From contig NZ_WRXL01000004.1 in the NCBI RefSeq assembly GCF_010119195.1, positions 248,001-312,000 of the forward strand: 64,000 nt of DNA, given 5' to 3'. The translations under genes were made by a program, and so were the position numbers. The notes below the pieces were generated by a model. That model was not told where the DNA came from and searched no databases. It worked only from the letters and a program-made list of their open reading frames with translations. Origin of the DNA: Haloarcula salina (lineage in GTDB: Archaea > Halobacteriota > Halobacteria > Halobacteriales > Haloarculaceae). Of the stretch, positions 42,615 to 51,834 are shown in pieces; position 1 is the stretch's first letter; each line of letters opens with the position of its first letter.

Positions 42615-44687
42615 ATGAGCAAGAACAACGAGACACTCGAAGCGCTGAGCAAGGAGTACCGAGACACGATACCGGCGGACCTGCGGAAGACGCACACGTT
42701 CGACTGGTATCTCCAGCAGCTGTACGACGAGCCGCGAATCGCCCGCAACGCGCACCAGCGGGTCGCGGACATGTTCGACTACTACGGGACGACCTACGAC
42801 GAAGACGCAGGCGTCGTCGAGTACGAACTGGCGAGCGAGGACCCGCTCAACGACGGCGAGAACACCTTCTACGGGCGCGTCATCCACGAGGCGATCCACG
42901 AGTTCGTCAACAAGGTCAAGTCAGGCGCGCGCGGGCTCGGTCCCGAGAAGCGGATCAAACTACTGTTAGGCCCTGTCGGTTCGGGGAAGTCCGACTTCGA
43001 CCGACAGGTCCGACGGTACTTCGAGGACTACACGAGCAGCGAGGACGGCCGGATGTACACGTTCCGGTGGACGAACCTCTGTGACGTGATCCACGACCAG
43101 GACCCCGCCGACGACGTGGTCCGGTCGCCGATGAACCAGGACCCGCTGGTGTTGCTCCCCCAGAAGCAACGCGACAAGGTCATCGAGGACATCAACGAGG
43201 CGCTCGACGCGCCCTACACGATCCGCAACGAACAGTCGCTCGACCCAGCCTCCGAGTTCTACATGGACCGGCTGCTGGCGGAGTACGACGACGACCTCCA
43301 GACGGTCCTCGAGAACCACGTCGAGATCATCCGCTTCCTCGCGGACGAGAACCAGCGGCGCGGGATCGAGACGTTCGAACCCAAGGACAAGAAGAACCAG
43401 GACGAGACGGAGCTCACCGGCGACGTGAACTACTCGAAGATCGCCGTCTACGGCGAGAGCGACCCGCGTGCGTTCGACTACTCCGGGGCGTTCTGTAACG
43501 CGAACCGCGGGATCTTCTCCGGCGAGGAGCTGCTGAAACTGCAGCGGGAGTTCCTCTATGACTTCCTCCATGCGAGTCAAGAACAAACGATCAAGCCGAA
43601 GAACAACCCCCGGATCGACATCGACCAGGTGATCGTCGGCCGGACGAACATGCCCGAGTACCGGGACAAGAAGGGCGACGAGAAGATGGAGGCGTTCAAC
43701 GACCGCACCAAGCGGATCGACTTCCCGTACGTCCTCCAGTACGAGGCCGAGGCGCAGATCTACCGGAAGATGCTGCGCAACGCCGACCTGCCGGACATCC
43801 AGGTCGAGCCACACACGCTGGAGATGGCGGGCCTGTTCGGCGTCCTCACCCGCATCGAAGAGCCCGACACCGAGTCGGTCGACCTCGTCCAGAAGGCCAA
43901 GGCCTACAACGGCGAGATCGACGAGGCCGACGACGTCGACGTGAAGAAACTGCGCGAGGAGGCCGACAAGGTGGCCGACATCGGCGAGGGGATGGACGGA
44001 GTCTCCCCGCGGTTCATCGGCGACGAGATCGCCGAGGCCATCATGGACTCCATGCACCGCGACCGGCAGTTCCTCTCGCCGCTGACGACGTTCAACCACC
44101 TCGAAGGCAATCTGGAGAACCACGGCTCCATCGACGAGGAGATGTTCGACCAGTACTACCGCTACCTCGAACTCGTCCGGGAGGAGTACAAGGAGCGGGC
44201 CATCGAGGACGTGCGCCACGCGCTGGCATACGACATGGACGAGATCCAGCGCCAGGGCGAAAAGTACATGGACCACGTGATGGCGTACATCGACGACGCG
44301 ACCGTCGAGGACGAACTCACCGGCCGCGAACAGGAGCCCGACGAGCAGTTCCTGCGCTCCGTCGAGGAGAAGCTGAACCTCCCCGAGGACCGCAAGGACG
44401 ACTTCCGCCAGGAGGTCTCGAACTGGGTGTCCCGGCGCGCCCGCGAGGGCGACACGTTCAATCCGCAGGACAACGACCGCCTGCGCCGCGCGCTCGAACG
44501 CAAGCTCTGGGAGGACAAGAAGCACAACATCAACTTCTCGGCGCTGGTCTCCAGTTCGGAGATGGACGACGAGGAGCGCAACCAGTGGATCGACGCGCTG
44601 ATGGAACAGCACTACTCCGAGGAGGGAGCAAAGGAGGTGCTCGAGTTCGCCGGTGCGGAGGTCGCCAAGAGCGAGATGGAAGAGTAA
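42615..44687 (+). CDS. prkA: PrkA-family serine protein kinase, first copy
   Basis: 690 residues. The PrkA AAA domain occupies the N-terminal half; Walker A is GPVGSGKS at 119-126, preceded by EKRIKLLLGP. DIDQVIVGRTNMPEYRDKKG near 335 matches the conserved PrkA core. The C-terminal half (about 440-690) corresponds to the kinase-like region, with DGVSPRFIGDEIAEAI and YRYLELVREEYKERAIEDV. In bacteria PrkA/YeaG forms a stress-response complex with YeaH. It is the first gene of a four-gene operon, and its TAA stop overlaps the next ATG by one base. It diverges strongly from the second PrkA. Confidence 0.93.
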   Translation: MSKNNETLEALSKEYRDTIPADLRKTHTFDWYLQQLYDEPRIARNAHQRVADMFDYYGTTYDEDAGVVEYELASEDPLNDGENTFYGRVIHEAIHEFVNKVKSGARGLGPEKRIKLLLGPVGSGKSDFDRQVRRYFEDYTSSEDGRMYTFRWTNLCDVIHDQDPADDVVRSPMNQDPLVLLPQKQRDKVIEDINEALDAPYTIRNEQSLDPASEFYMDRLLAEYDDDLQTVLENHVEIIRFLADENQRRGIETFEPKDKKNQDETELTGDVNYSKIAVYGESDPRAFDYSGAFCNANRGIFSGEELLKLQREFLYDFLHASQEQTIKPKNNPRIDIDQVIVGRTNMPEYRDKKGDEKMEAFNDRTKRIDFPYVLQYEAEAQIYRKMLRNADLPDIQVEPHTLEMAGLFGVLTRIEEPDTESVDLVQKAKAYNGEIDEADDVDVKKLREEADKVADIGEGMDGVSPRFIGDEIAEAIMDSMHRDRQFLSPLTTFNHLEGNLENHGSIDEEMFDQYYRYLELVREEYKERAIEDVRHALAYDMDEIQRQGEKYMDHVMAYIDDATVEDELTGREQEPDEQFLRSVEEKLNLPEDRKDDFRQEVSNWVSRRAREGDTFNPQDNDRLRRALERKLWEDKKHNINFSALVSSSEMDDEERNQWIDALMEQHYSEEGAKEVLEFAGAEVAKSEMEE

Positions 44688-46969
44688 TGACAGGCGAGGA
44701 GTACATCGACCGCGCGGACGCGTCGCTCGACGCCGCCTACGAGGCCCCGATGAGCCTCGCGGAGTACGTCGACGCCGTCCTCGAAACACCGCAGGTGGCC
44801 GCGCACGCCTCGAAGTACCTGCTCGACGCCATCGAGGCGGCGGGCACGCGGACGGTCATCGAAGAGGGCGAGGAGAAAGAGCGCTATCGCTTCTTCGACG
44901 ACCCGCACAACGACGGCGAGCACGCCATCCTCGGCAACACCGAGGTGCTGAACGCCTTCGTCGACGACCTGCGGTCCATCGCGGCGGGCCGCGGAAAAGA
45001 CGAGAAGATCATCTGGCTCGAAGGGCCGACGGCGACGGGCAAGTCCGAGCTCAAGCGCTGCCTCATCAACGGCCTCCGGGAGTACTCGAAGACCCCCGCG
45101 GGCCGGCGCTACACCGTCGAGTGGAACGTCGCGGGAGCCGGCAACGACGCCACCAGCATGACCTACGGGAGCACGCCGGTCGAGGACGAGGACGACTGGT
45201 ACGAGAGCCCCGTCCAGGTCCACCCGCTGACGGTGTTCCCTGACGACGTGCGCGCTGACCTGGTCGCGGAGATCAACGAGCGCCTCGACGACCACATCCC
45301 GATCCGCGTCGACGGCCAACTGGACCCCTTCTCGCGGGAGGCCTACGACTTCCTCGAAGAGCAGTACCGTCGCCAGGGCGAGACGGACCTGTTCTCGGCG
45401 GTGACCCAGCCGGCGCACCTCCGGGTGAAGAACTTCGTCGTGGACGTGGGCCACGGCATCGGCGTCCTGCACTCCGAGGACGAGGGCACGCCCAAGGAGC
45501 GCCTCGTCGGCTCGTGGATGCACGGCATGCTCCGGGAACTGGACTCCCGCGGCCGGAAGAACCCGCAGGCGTTCAGCTACGACGGCGTCCTCTCGCAGGG
45601 CAACGGCCTGCTGACCGTCGTCGAGGACGCGGCCCAACACGCCGACCTGCTCCAGAAACTGCTGAACGTCCCCGACGAGAGCCACGTCAAGCTCGACAAG
45701 GGCATCGGGATGGACGTGGACACCCAGCTGGTCATCATCTCGAACCCCGACCTCGAAGCCCAGCTCAATCAGCACGCCGACCGCGAGGGCCAGGACCCGC
45801 TGAAGGCGCTCAAGCGCCGCCTCGACAAGCACGAGTTCACGTACCTGACGAACCTCTCGCTGGAAGCGCAGTTGCTCAGGCGCGAACTCACGAACGAGAC
45901 GGCGGTCTGGGACCCAGAATCCTGGGACGAACTGGAGACGTGGATTCAGGAGCCCCTGACCATCTCGGTCAGGGACGAAGTCGCGTCGGCCACCGAGAAG
46001 GAGCTCGCTCCCCACACAATCGAGGCCGCGGCGCTGTACGCCGTCGTCTCCCGGCTCGACAGCGCGGAGATTCCGACGGGGCTCGACCTCGTGGACAAGG
46101 CGCTGCTGTTCGACCGCGGCTACCTGATGGAGGGCGACGAGCGCGTCGACATCGACGACTACCAGCTGGAGAAGACCGCCGACGACGGCGACCACGGCAT
46201 TCCGGTGACCCACGTCCGAGACATCATCGCCGACCTGCTGCACGAGGCCCAGGACCGCCACCACCCCGACCTCCCGGTCGAACACGTGCTGATGCCCCGC
46301 GACGTGCTCAACGCCGTGGCCGAGGGGCTCGAAGACGCCCCCGTGTTCTCGACCGGCGAGGCCACGGAGTACGAGGAGCGCGTCGTCACGGTCAAGAACT
46401 ACGTCTTCGGCCAGCAGGAACAGGACGTGCTCGACGCGATGATGCGCGACAAGCGCGTCGACGAGGCGACCGTCGAGGAGTACATCGAGCACGTCTACGC
46501 CTGGGAGTCCGACGACCAGATCGAGAACGAGCGCGGCGAGCTCGTCGACCCCGACCCGCTGAAGATGAAGGTGTTCGAGATCGAGCACCTCGGGCGCTTC
46601 GACGAGAAGAACTACGAGGGCAACGAGCCCGACCACGCCGTCACGCAGTTCCGCACCGACAAGATCATCACTGCGCTGAACCGACACGCGTGGCAGCGCC
46701 GCGACGAGGAGTTCCGCGTCAGCGACGTGAACCCCAAGGAGATCCCGGTCATCAACACCGTCCTCGGGAGCTACGACTGGGACGACATCCAGCGGACCTA
46801 CGAGGACTTCGAGCCCGCCCAGTGGGACAACCCGCCGTCGGGCACCGAGACGGCCCGCCTCAAGGCGAAGACCCTCGACAACATGGTCGACATGTTCGAG
46901 TACACCGAGGCGTCGGCCGAACTGACGAGCAGACACGTCATGAGCCAGGTGACCTACAGATGGGACTGA
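44687..46969 (+). CDS. prkA: PrkA-family serine protein kinase, second divergent copy
   Basis: 760 residues. Walker A is GPTATGKS at 113-120 after [24 protein letters not shown] near 345 corresponds to the PrkA core segment of the first copy. The C-terminal half holds a kinase-like region, with [20 protein letters not shown] near 505. It is longer than bacterial PrkA (about 640 residues) and differs from its neighbour throughout, so this is an old duplication with likely division of labour. ATG 44687 overlaps the upstream stop. It overlaps the YeaH-like gene by ten bases. Confidence 0.9.
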   Translation: MTGEEYIDRADASLDAAYEAPMSLAEYVDAVLETPQVAAHASKYLLDAIEAAGTRTVIEEGEEKERYRFFDDPHNDGEHAILGNTEVLNAFVDDLRSIAAGRGKDEKIIWLEGPTATGKSELKRCLINGLREYSKTPAGRRYTVEWNVAGAGNDATSMTYGSTPVEDEDDWYESPVQVHPLTVFPDDVRADLVAEINERLDDHIPIRVDGQLDPFSREAYDFLEEQYRRQGETDLFSAVTQPAHLRVKNFVVDVGHGIGVLHSEDEGTPKERLVGSWMHGMLRELDSRGRKNPQAFSYDGVLSQGNGLLTVVEDAAQHADLLQKLLNVPDESHVKLDKGIGMDVDTQLVIISNPDLEAQLNQHADREGQDPLKALKRRLDKHEFTYLTNLSLEAQLLRRELTNETAVWDPESWDELETWIQEPLTISVRDEVASATEKELAPHTIEAAALYAVVSRLDSAEIPTGLDLVDKALLFDRGYLMEGDERVDIDDYQLEKTADDGDHGIPVTHVRDIIADLLHEAQDRHHPDLPVEHVLMPRDVLNAVAEGLEDAPVFSTGEATEYEERVVTVKNYVFGQQEQDVLDAMMRDKRVDEATVEEYIEHVYAWESDDQIENERGELVDPDPLKMKVFEIEHLGRFDEKNYEGNEPDHAVTQFRTDKIITALNRHAWQRRDEEFRVSDVNPKEIPVINTVLGSYDWDDIQRTYEDFEPAQWDNPPSGTETARLKAKTLDNMVDMFEYTEASAELTSRHVMSQVTYRWD

Positions 46970-48270
46970 AAGACGACCTCGAACGGTACCGCGACGTGGG
47001 CGAGGAGCGCCGCCAGGACCTCGCCGAGTTCATCCAGTACGGCGACCTCGGGCAGTCCCGGGGCGACTCCGTCCGCATCCCGATCAAGATCGTCGACCTG
47101 CCGGAGTTCGAGTACGACCGCCGCGACATGGGCGGCGTCGGACAGGGCGAAGGGGCCGAAGAGGGCGATCCGGTCGGCCAGCCACAGCCCCAGCCCGGTG
47201 ACGGCGACGAGGACGGCGAGCCCGGCGAGGAGGGCGGCGAGCACGAGTACTACGAGATGGACCCCGAGGAGTTCGCCGAGGAGCTCGACGAACAGCTCGG
47301 GCTCGACCTCGAACCGAAGGGCAAGAAGGTCATCGAGGAGAAGGAGGGCGACTTCACGGACATCACGCGGACCGGCCCCTCCTCGACGCTCGACTTCGAG
47401 CGGCTGTTCAAGAAGGGGCTGAAGCGCAAGCTCGCGATGGACTTCGACGAGGACTACGTCCGCGAGGCGCTGAAAGTCGAGGGCTGGGGCCCGGCGACCG
47501 TTTACGAGTGGGCCCGCGAGCAGAACATCCCCGTCTCGAAGGCGTGGATCGACGACGCCTACGCGGACCTGCCGAGCGACGAGAAGGCCGTCTGGGAGTC
47601 CATCGAGGAGATGGAAGACAACGTCGAACGCGTCGAGACCTCCCAGCGCATCCGTCAGGACGGCGTCGACGAGATCCCCTTCCGGCGGGAGGACGAGCGC
47701 TATCGCTACCCCGAGATCGTCGAGGAGCGCGAGAAGAACGTCGTGGTCGTGAACATCCGCGACGTGTCGGGATCGATGCGCCAGAAGAAGCGAGAGCTGG
47801 TCGAGCGGACCTTCACGCCGCTCGACTGGTATCTCACGGGCAAGTACGACAACGCGGAGTTCGTCTACATCGCCCACGACGCCGACGCCTGGGAGGTCGA
47901 GCGCGAGGAGTTCTTCGGCATCCGCTCGGGCGGCGGGACGCGGATCTCCAGCGCCTACGAACTCGCGGCGGCCGTCTTAGAGGAGGAGTACCCCTGGAGC
48001 GAGTGGAACCGCTACGTGTTCGCGGCGGGCGACAGCGAGAACTCCTCGAACGACACCGAGGAGAAGGTCATCCCGCTGATGGAAAAGATCCCGGCGAACC
48101 TCCACGCCTACGTGGAGACCCAGCCGAGCGGGAACGCCATCAACGCCACCCACGCCGAGGAGGTCGAGCGCAGCTTCCGCGACAGCGACAACGTCGCGGT
48201 CGCGTACGTCTCCTCGCCGGAGGACGTGGTGGACGCCATCTACGAGATACTCAGCACGGAGGACCAATGA
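46960..48270 (+). CDS. YeaH/YhbH (UPF0229) family protein
   Basis: 436 residues. An acidic Gly/Pro/Gln-rich segment (about 58-98) follows the N-terminal part. The C-terminal half is a von Willebrand A-like domain with a MIDAS-type DVSGSM at 268-273 (after KNVVVVNIR), ending [10 protein letters not shown]. YeaH is the known partner of the PrkA kinase in enterobacteria. It overlaps prkA2 by ten bases and the SpoVR-like gene by four (ATGA), so translation is coupled. Slightly acidic insertions make it longer than the basic family core. Confidence 0.92.
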   Translation: MGLKDDLERYRDVGEERRQDLAEFIQYGDLGQSRGDSVRIPIKIVDLPEFEYDRRDMGGVGQGEGAEEGDPVGQPQPQPGDGDEDGEPGEEGGEHEYYEMDPEEFAEELDEQLGLDLEPKGKKVIEEKEGDFTDITRTGPSSTLDFERLFKKGLKRKLAMDFDEDYVREALKVEGWGPATVYEWAREQNIPVSKAWIDDAYADLPSDEKAVWESIEEMEDNVERVETSQRIRQDGVDEIPFRREDERYRYPEIVEEREKNVVVVNIRDVSGSMRQKKRELVERTFTPLDWYLTGKYDNAEFVYIAHDADAWEVEREEFFGIRSGGGTRISSAYELAAAVLEEEYPWSEWNRYVFAAGDSENSSNDTEEKVIPLMEKIPANLHAYVETQPSGNAINATHAEEVERSFRDSDNVAVAYVSSPEDVVDAIYEILSTEDQ

Positions 48271-50306
48271 ACGACGACCGATTCGCGAAACAGCGCGTGG
48301 CCGAGGGGCTGGAAGAGCCCGTCGAAGAAGCGGGGGCGCTCGCCCGGAAGCTCGGGCTGAAGCCCTATCCGGTGAACTACTGGATCGTCGACTACGACGA
48401 GATGAACGAACTCATCGCCTACGGCGGGTTCCAGCAGCGCTACCCGCACTGGCGCTGGGGGATGCAGTACGACCGCCAGCAGAAGCAGGGCCAGTTCCTC
48501 GGCGGGAAGGCCTTCGAGATCGTCAACAACGACGACCCCGCACACGCCTTCCTCCAGGAGTCGAACACCCTGGCCGACCAGAAGGCGGTTATCACCCACG
48601 TCGAGGCCCACGCCGACTTCTTCGCCAACAACGAGTGGTTCCGGATGTTCACCGACGGCTCCTCGCGGACCGCGACCGACGACTCCGGCGGGGAGCGCCG
48701 CCGGGGGCCGGACGCGGCCGGGATGCTCGCGCGCCACGGCGACACCATCCAGGAGTTCATGCAGGACCCCGAGATCGAGCGCGGGGAGGTCGAGCGGTTC
48801 ATCGACCACGTCCTCTGTCTCGAAGACAACATCGACCAACACAAACCGTACAGCCCGGTCGAGACGGTCGACGAGCGCTTCGAGGAACTGGAGGGGGCCG
48901 ACGTGACCGACCAGTTAGACGACCTCGACCTCTCGGAGGAGGTCAAGCGCCAGGTGTTCGACGACGAGTGGCTGGACGCCCAGCGCGACGACGACGAGAA
49001 CGTCACGTTCCCGGCCGAGCCCGAGAAGGACATCCTGGGCTTCCTGCGCAAGCACGGGATGCAGTACGACGAGGACGCCGAACGCGCCACCGAGATGGAA
49101 GACTGGCAGACGGAACTGCTCGAACTCCTGCGCCGCGAGGCGTACTACTTCGCCCCCCAGAAGATGACGAAGGTCATGAACGAGGGGTGGGCGAGCTACT
49201 GGGAGTCCGTCATGATGACCGGCGAGGGGTTCGCCGGCGACGACGAGTTCGTCCTCTACGCCGACCACATGTCGAAGGTGCTCGGCTCGGGCGGGCTGAA
49301 CCCCTACAGCCTCGGCCTGGAGATCTGGGAGTACGTCGAGAACACGGAGAACCGCCGCGAGGTCGTCGAGCGCCTGCTCCGCGTCGACGGCATCACCTGG
49401 CGGAACTTCGACGACAGCGTCGACTACGCGGCTGTCCAGGAGCACCTCGAACCGCCGGCGTGGCTCCGTGACGTGCCCGCTCACCTCGACGACCTCGACC
49501 CCGAGGACCCCCGGGTCGACAGCGAGGGGCTTGCGGCGGCCCGCGACGGCGAGATCGACGTCGAGCAGTACCCGTGGAAGGTGCTGACGTACGAGGGCCT
49601 GGCTCAACGGCACTACTCGCTCGTCAAGCCCCAGTACCGCGGCTTCGTCTCCCGCGTCGGCCAGGAGGAACTAGAGCGGACCGCCCGCTACATGTTCGAC
49701 GATTCGCGCTACGACAGCGTCGAGGCAGCGCTCGCGGACGTCGACTACACCCGCGGCTGGGAGCGGATGCGAGAGATCCGCGAGAGCCACAACGACGTGA
49801 CCTTCCTCGACGAGTTCCTCACCCAGGAGTTCGTCGACGACAACGACTACTTCACCTACGAGTACACCCACGCCTCCGGCGACTACCGCGTCACTTCGAC
49901 GGACCACGAGGACGTGAAGAAGAAGCTGATGTTGCAGTTCACCAACTTCGGCAAGCCGACCATCGTCGTCGAGGACGGCAACTACCAGAACCGCAACGAA
50001 CTGCTGTTGGCCCACCAGTACAACGGCGTGATGCTCGACATCAATCAGGCCAAGGAAGTGCTCAAGCGGACGTTCGAACTGTGGGGTCGGCCCGTGAACC
50101 TCCTGACCATCGTCAAGGAGTTCGACGACCACGACGTGGAGGTGGCGAAGCGCCGCGACCGCGAGCCCGAACCCGAGGAAGTCGGCAAGCGGATCCGGTA
50201 CGACGGCGAGGAGGTCGTCATCAGCGACGTTGACTGGTCCGAGGTCGACCACCTCACCGCGACGGACATCGACTACAACACGAAGCCCGACGAGTGGCTG
50301 GCCTGA
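48267..50306 (+). CDS. SpoVR family protein
   Basis: 679 residues. The N-terminal signature of SpoVR/YcgB is evident: [37 protein letters not shown], then [17 protein letters not shown]. Further on, [14 protein letters not shown] near 305 and [20 protein letters not shown] near 540 are conserved. It is longer than the bacterial protein (about 510) because of charged insertions around residues 130-270. SpoVR is named for a role in Bacillus spore cortex; in archaea that cannot apply, and linkage to PrkA/YeaH suggests a general stress or starvation complex. Confidence 0.93.
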   Translation: MNDDRFAKQRVAEGLEEPVEEAGALARKLGLKPYPVNYWIVDYDEMNELIAYGGFQQRYPHWRWGMQYDRQQKQGQFLGGKAFEIVNNDDPAHAFLQESNTLADQKAVITHVEAHADFFANNEWFRMFTDGSSRTATDDSGGERRRGPDAAGMLARHGDTIQEFMQDPEIERGEVERFIDHVLCLEDNIDQHKPYSPVETVDERFEELEGADVTDQLDDLDLSEEVKRQVFDDEWLDAQRDDDENVTFPAEPEKDILGFLRKHGMQYDEDAERATEMEDWQTELLELLRREAYYFAPQKMTKVMNEGWASYWESVMMTGEGFAGDDEFVLYADHMSKVLGSGGLNPYSLGLEIWEYVENTENRREVVERLLRVDGITWRNFDDSVDYAAVQEHLEPPAWLRDVPAHLDDLDPEDPRVDSEGLAAARDGEIDVEQYPWKVLTYEGLAQRHYSLVKPQYRGFVSRVGQEELERTARYMFDDSRYDSVEAALADVDYTRGWERMREIRESHNDVTFLDEFLTQEFVDDNDYFTYEYTHASGDYRVTSTDHEDVKKKLMLQFTNFGKPTIVVEDGNYQNRNELLLAHQYNGVMLDINQAKEVLKRTFELWGRPVNLLTIVKEFDDHDVEVAKRRDREPEPEEVGKRIRYDGEEVVISDVDWSEVDHLTATDIDYNTKPDEWLA

Positions 50307-50414
50307 GCGGGGCCGCTCGCCGCTTTCTCGCCGCGATACGACAGGTGCCCTTATGTGTCCGGGCCGAAGATACACTCTGGAGAGTGTGGAGCGCCGGCCG
50401 GCGCTCGGTGTCTG

Positions 50415-51401
50415 ATGGACAAACGAACGCGAACCGGGGGACTCGCGGTACTGCTCGTCGTCTGGCTAGTCGCGACTGCGGGTGCCGGGGCGGGCGTCAC
50501 GTACGGCCTGCTGTCGGACGACGGCACCGCGTCCGGGACCGTCCAGATCGCCGCCGGCTCGTCGGGACCGCCGAGCGGGCAGTCCTTCGACGACGCCAAC
50601 GGCAACGGCCAGTACGACCCGGGCGAAACGACCTATTCGGCGGCCGAACTGGTCGACTTCGACGACCCCGCCGCGAACCTCGTCGTCCCCGAGAGCGTCG
50701 ACTCCATCGACCAGCAGAACAGCGACGTACGGGTTCGGGCCGGCGCGATCACGTACGGCGGCTCCGTCTCCGCACAGAACGGGGACGTGTCGCTGACGGC
50801 GGTCGACGGCGACGTGACCCTCGACGGCGGCACGCTCGACTCCCAGAACGGGGCGGTCGACGTCGACGCGCCGAACGGCGGTATCTCGCTGACCGGCGGG
50901 ACGGTCGAGTCACAGAACAGCGACGTGACGCTCTCGGCGGGCGACGCGGTGAACGTCTCCGGGACGGACATCGACGCCCAGAACGGGAACGTCCAGATCA
51001 CGACGGACGCGCGCCTCGTCGCTGACGGCAGTACCATCGAGGCCCAGAACAGCCACGTGACCCTGGCCGGACGCACGGTCTCGGCCCGAAACGCGGATCT
51101 CTTCTCGAGGAACAACTACGTCGGGCTTTCCGCGACGCGAAACGGCGGGGGATCCCTCGACGTGACGGGCGCGTCGCTCGCGTCGCAGAACAACGACGTG
51201 ACGCTCGAATCGAACGGCGACATCCTGGCGAACGAGTCGACGATGGAGAGCACGAACGGCGCGGTCACCGCCGACCTCGGTACCGCGACGGCGACGCTGT
51301 ACCTCGACGGGGCGAACGTCGACGACGGCGACGACGCCATCGCGTACGGGCCGACCGGCGTCCACGTCGTCCCGAGTGGCGGTCCTGCGACCCCGTCCTG
51401 A
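50415..51401 (+). CDS. Secreted repeat protein, predicted beta-helix with SQN ladder
   Basis: 328 residues. A signal segment (about 8-35) ends with GVTYGLLSDDGTASGTV, similar to SipW-dependent TasA/camelysin-like leaders. An EF-hand-like loop DDANGNGQYDPGE (about 58-70) may bind calcium. From about 95 to 300 the protein is built of about eight units with a [A/S]QN-x-x-V core spaced 22-24 residues apart (SAQNGDVSL, DSQNGAVDV, ESQNSDVTL, DAQNGNVQI, EAQNSHVTL and others), which suggests a right-handed beta-helix with a stacked Asn ladder. Likely an extracellular surface or fibre protein. Start at ATG 50415 chosen for the signal peptide. Confidence 0.75.
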   Translation: MDKRTRTGGLAVLLVVWLVATAGAGAGVTYGLLSDDGTASGTVQIAAGSSGPPSGQSFDDANGNGQYDPGETTYSAAELVDFDDPAANLVVPESVDSIDQQNSDVRVRAGAITYGGSVSAQNGDVSLTAVDGDVTLDGGTLDSQNGAVDVDAPNGGISLTGGTVESQNSDVTLSAGDAVNVSGTDIDAQNGNVQITTDARLVADGSTIEAQNSHVTLAGRTVSARNADLFSRNNYVGLSATRNGGGSLDVTGASLASQNNDVTLESNGDILANESTMESTNGAVTADLGTATATLYLDGANVDDGDDAIAYGPTGVHVVPSGGPATPS

Positions 51402-51439
51402 CCGGAGTGTTTGAGTCCCGGCCCGTCGTAGTCGAGCGC

Positions 51440-51829
51440 ATGACGACCAATCGGTTCACCGTTTCGACCGACGAGCGGCTGTCGGTGGTCGACATCACCG
51501 AACAGGTCGAGGCGGCGCTGCCGCCGGACGCGTCCGGGACGTGCACCGTGTTCGCCCGGCACACGACGACCGGCGTCACCGTCAACGAGGCGGAGCCGAG
51601 GCTGCTGGACGACCTCGGCGACGCGCTCGCAGACCTCGTACCCGACAGCGGCTGGGCGCACGACGAACTCGACGGCAACGCCGACTCGCACGTCCGGGCG
51701 ATGCTCGTCGGCCCGAGCGAGACGATTCCCGTCCAGGACGGCAGCCTCGACGTGGGGACGTGGCAGTCGGTGCTGCTCGTCGAGTGTGACGGACCGCGAG
51801 AGCGCGCGGTCGACGTTGTGGTCGAATAA
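51440..51829 (+). CDS. YjbQ/UPF0047 family protein
   Basis: 129 residues containing TVFARHTTTGVTVNEAEPRL and DGNADSHVRAMLVGPSETIP, which with GTWQSVLLVECDGPRERAV are the three conserved blocks of the YjbQ family. Members have weak thiamine-phosphate-synthase activity, and the true role is unsettled. The start at ATG 51440 was chosen; the in-frame upstream region adds a few residues only. It converges with the acyl-CoA synthetase gene six bases away. Confidence 0.92.
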   Translation: MTTNRFTVSTDERLSVVDITEQVEAALPPDASGTCTVFARHTTTGVTVNEAEPRLLDDLGDALADLVPDSGWAHDELDGNADSHVRAMLVGPSETIPVQDGSLDVGTWQSVLLVECDGPRERAVDVVVE

Positions 51830-51834
51830 CTCGG

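Noticed and set aside
42436-42618. Sixty-codon frame ending with an ATGA overlap at the prkA1 start
   Set aside because: Arg-rich composition of a shadow frame in GC-rich DNA, with no family feature; the overlap is likely to be chance.
44612-46936. Very long reverse open frame opposite prkA2
   Set aside because: Leu/Val-rich shadow translation produced by GC-rich third positions of the real gene; no motifs.
50415-51401. Polymorphic-toxin or phage tail-fibre reading of the repeat protein
   Set aside because: No toxin domain, immunity gene or phage gene nearby; the signal segment and repeats fit a surface protein better.
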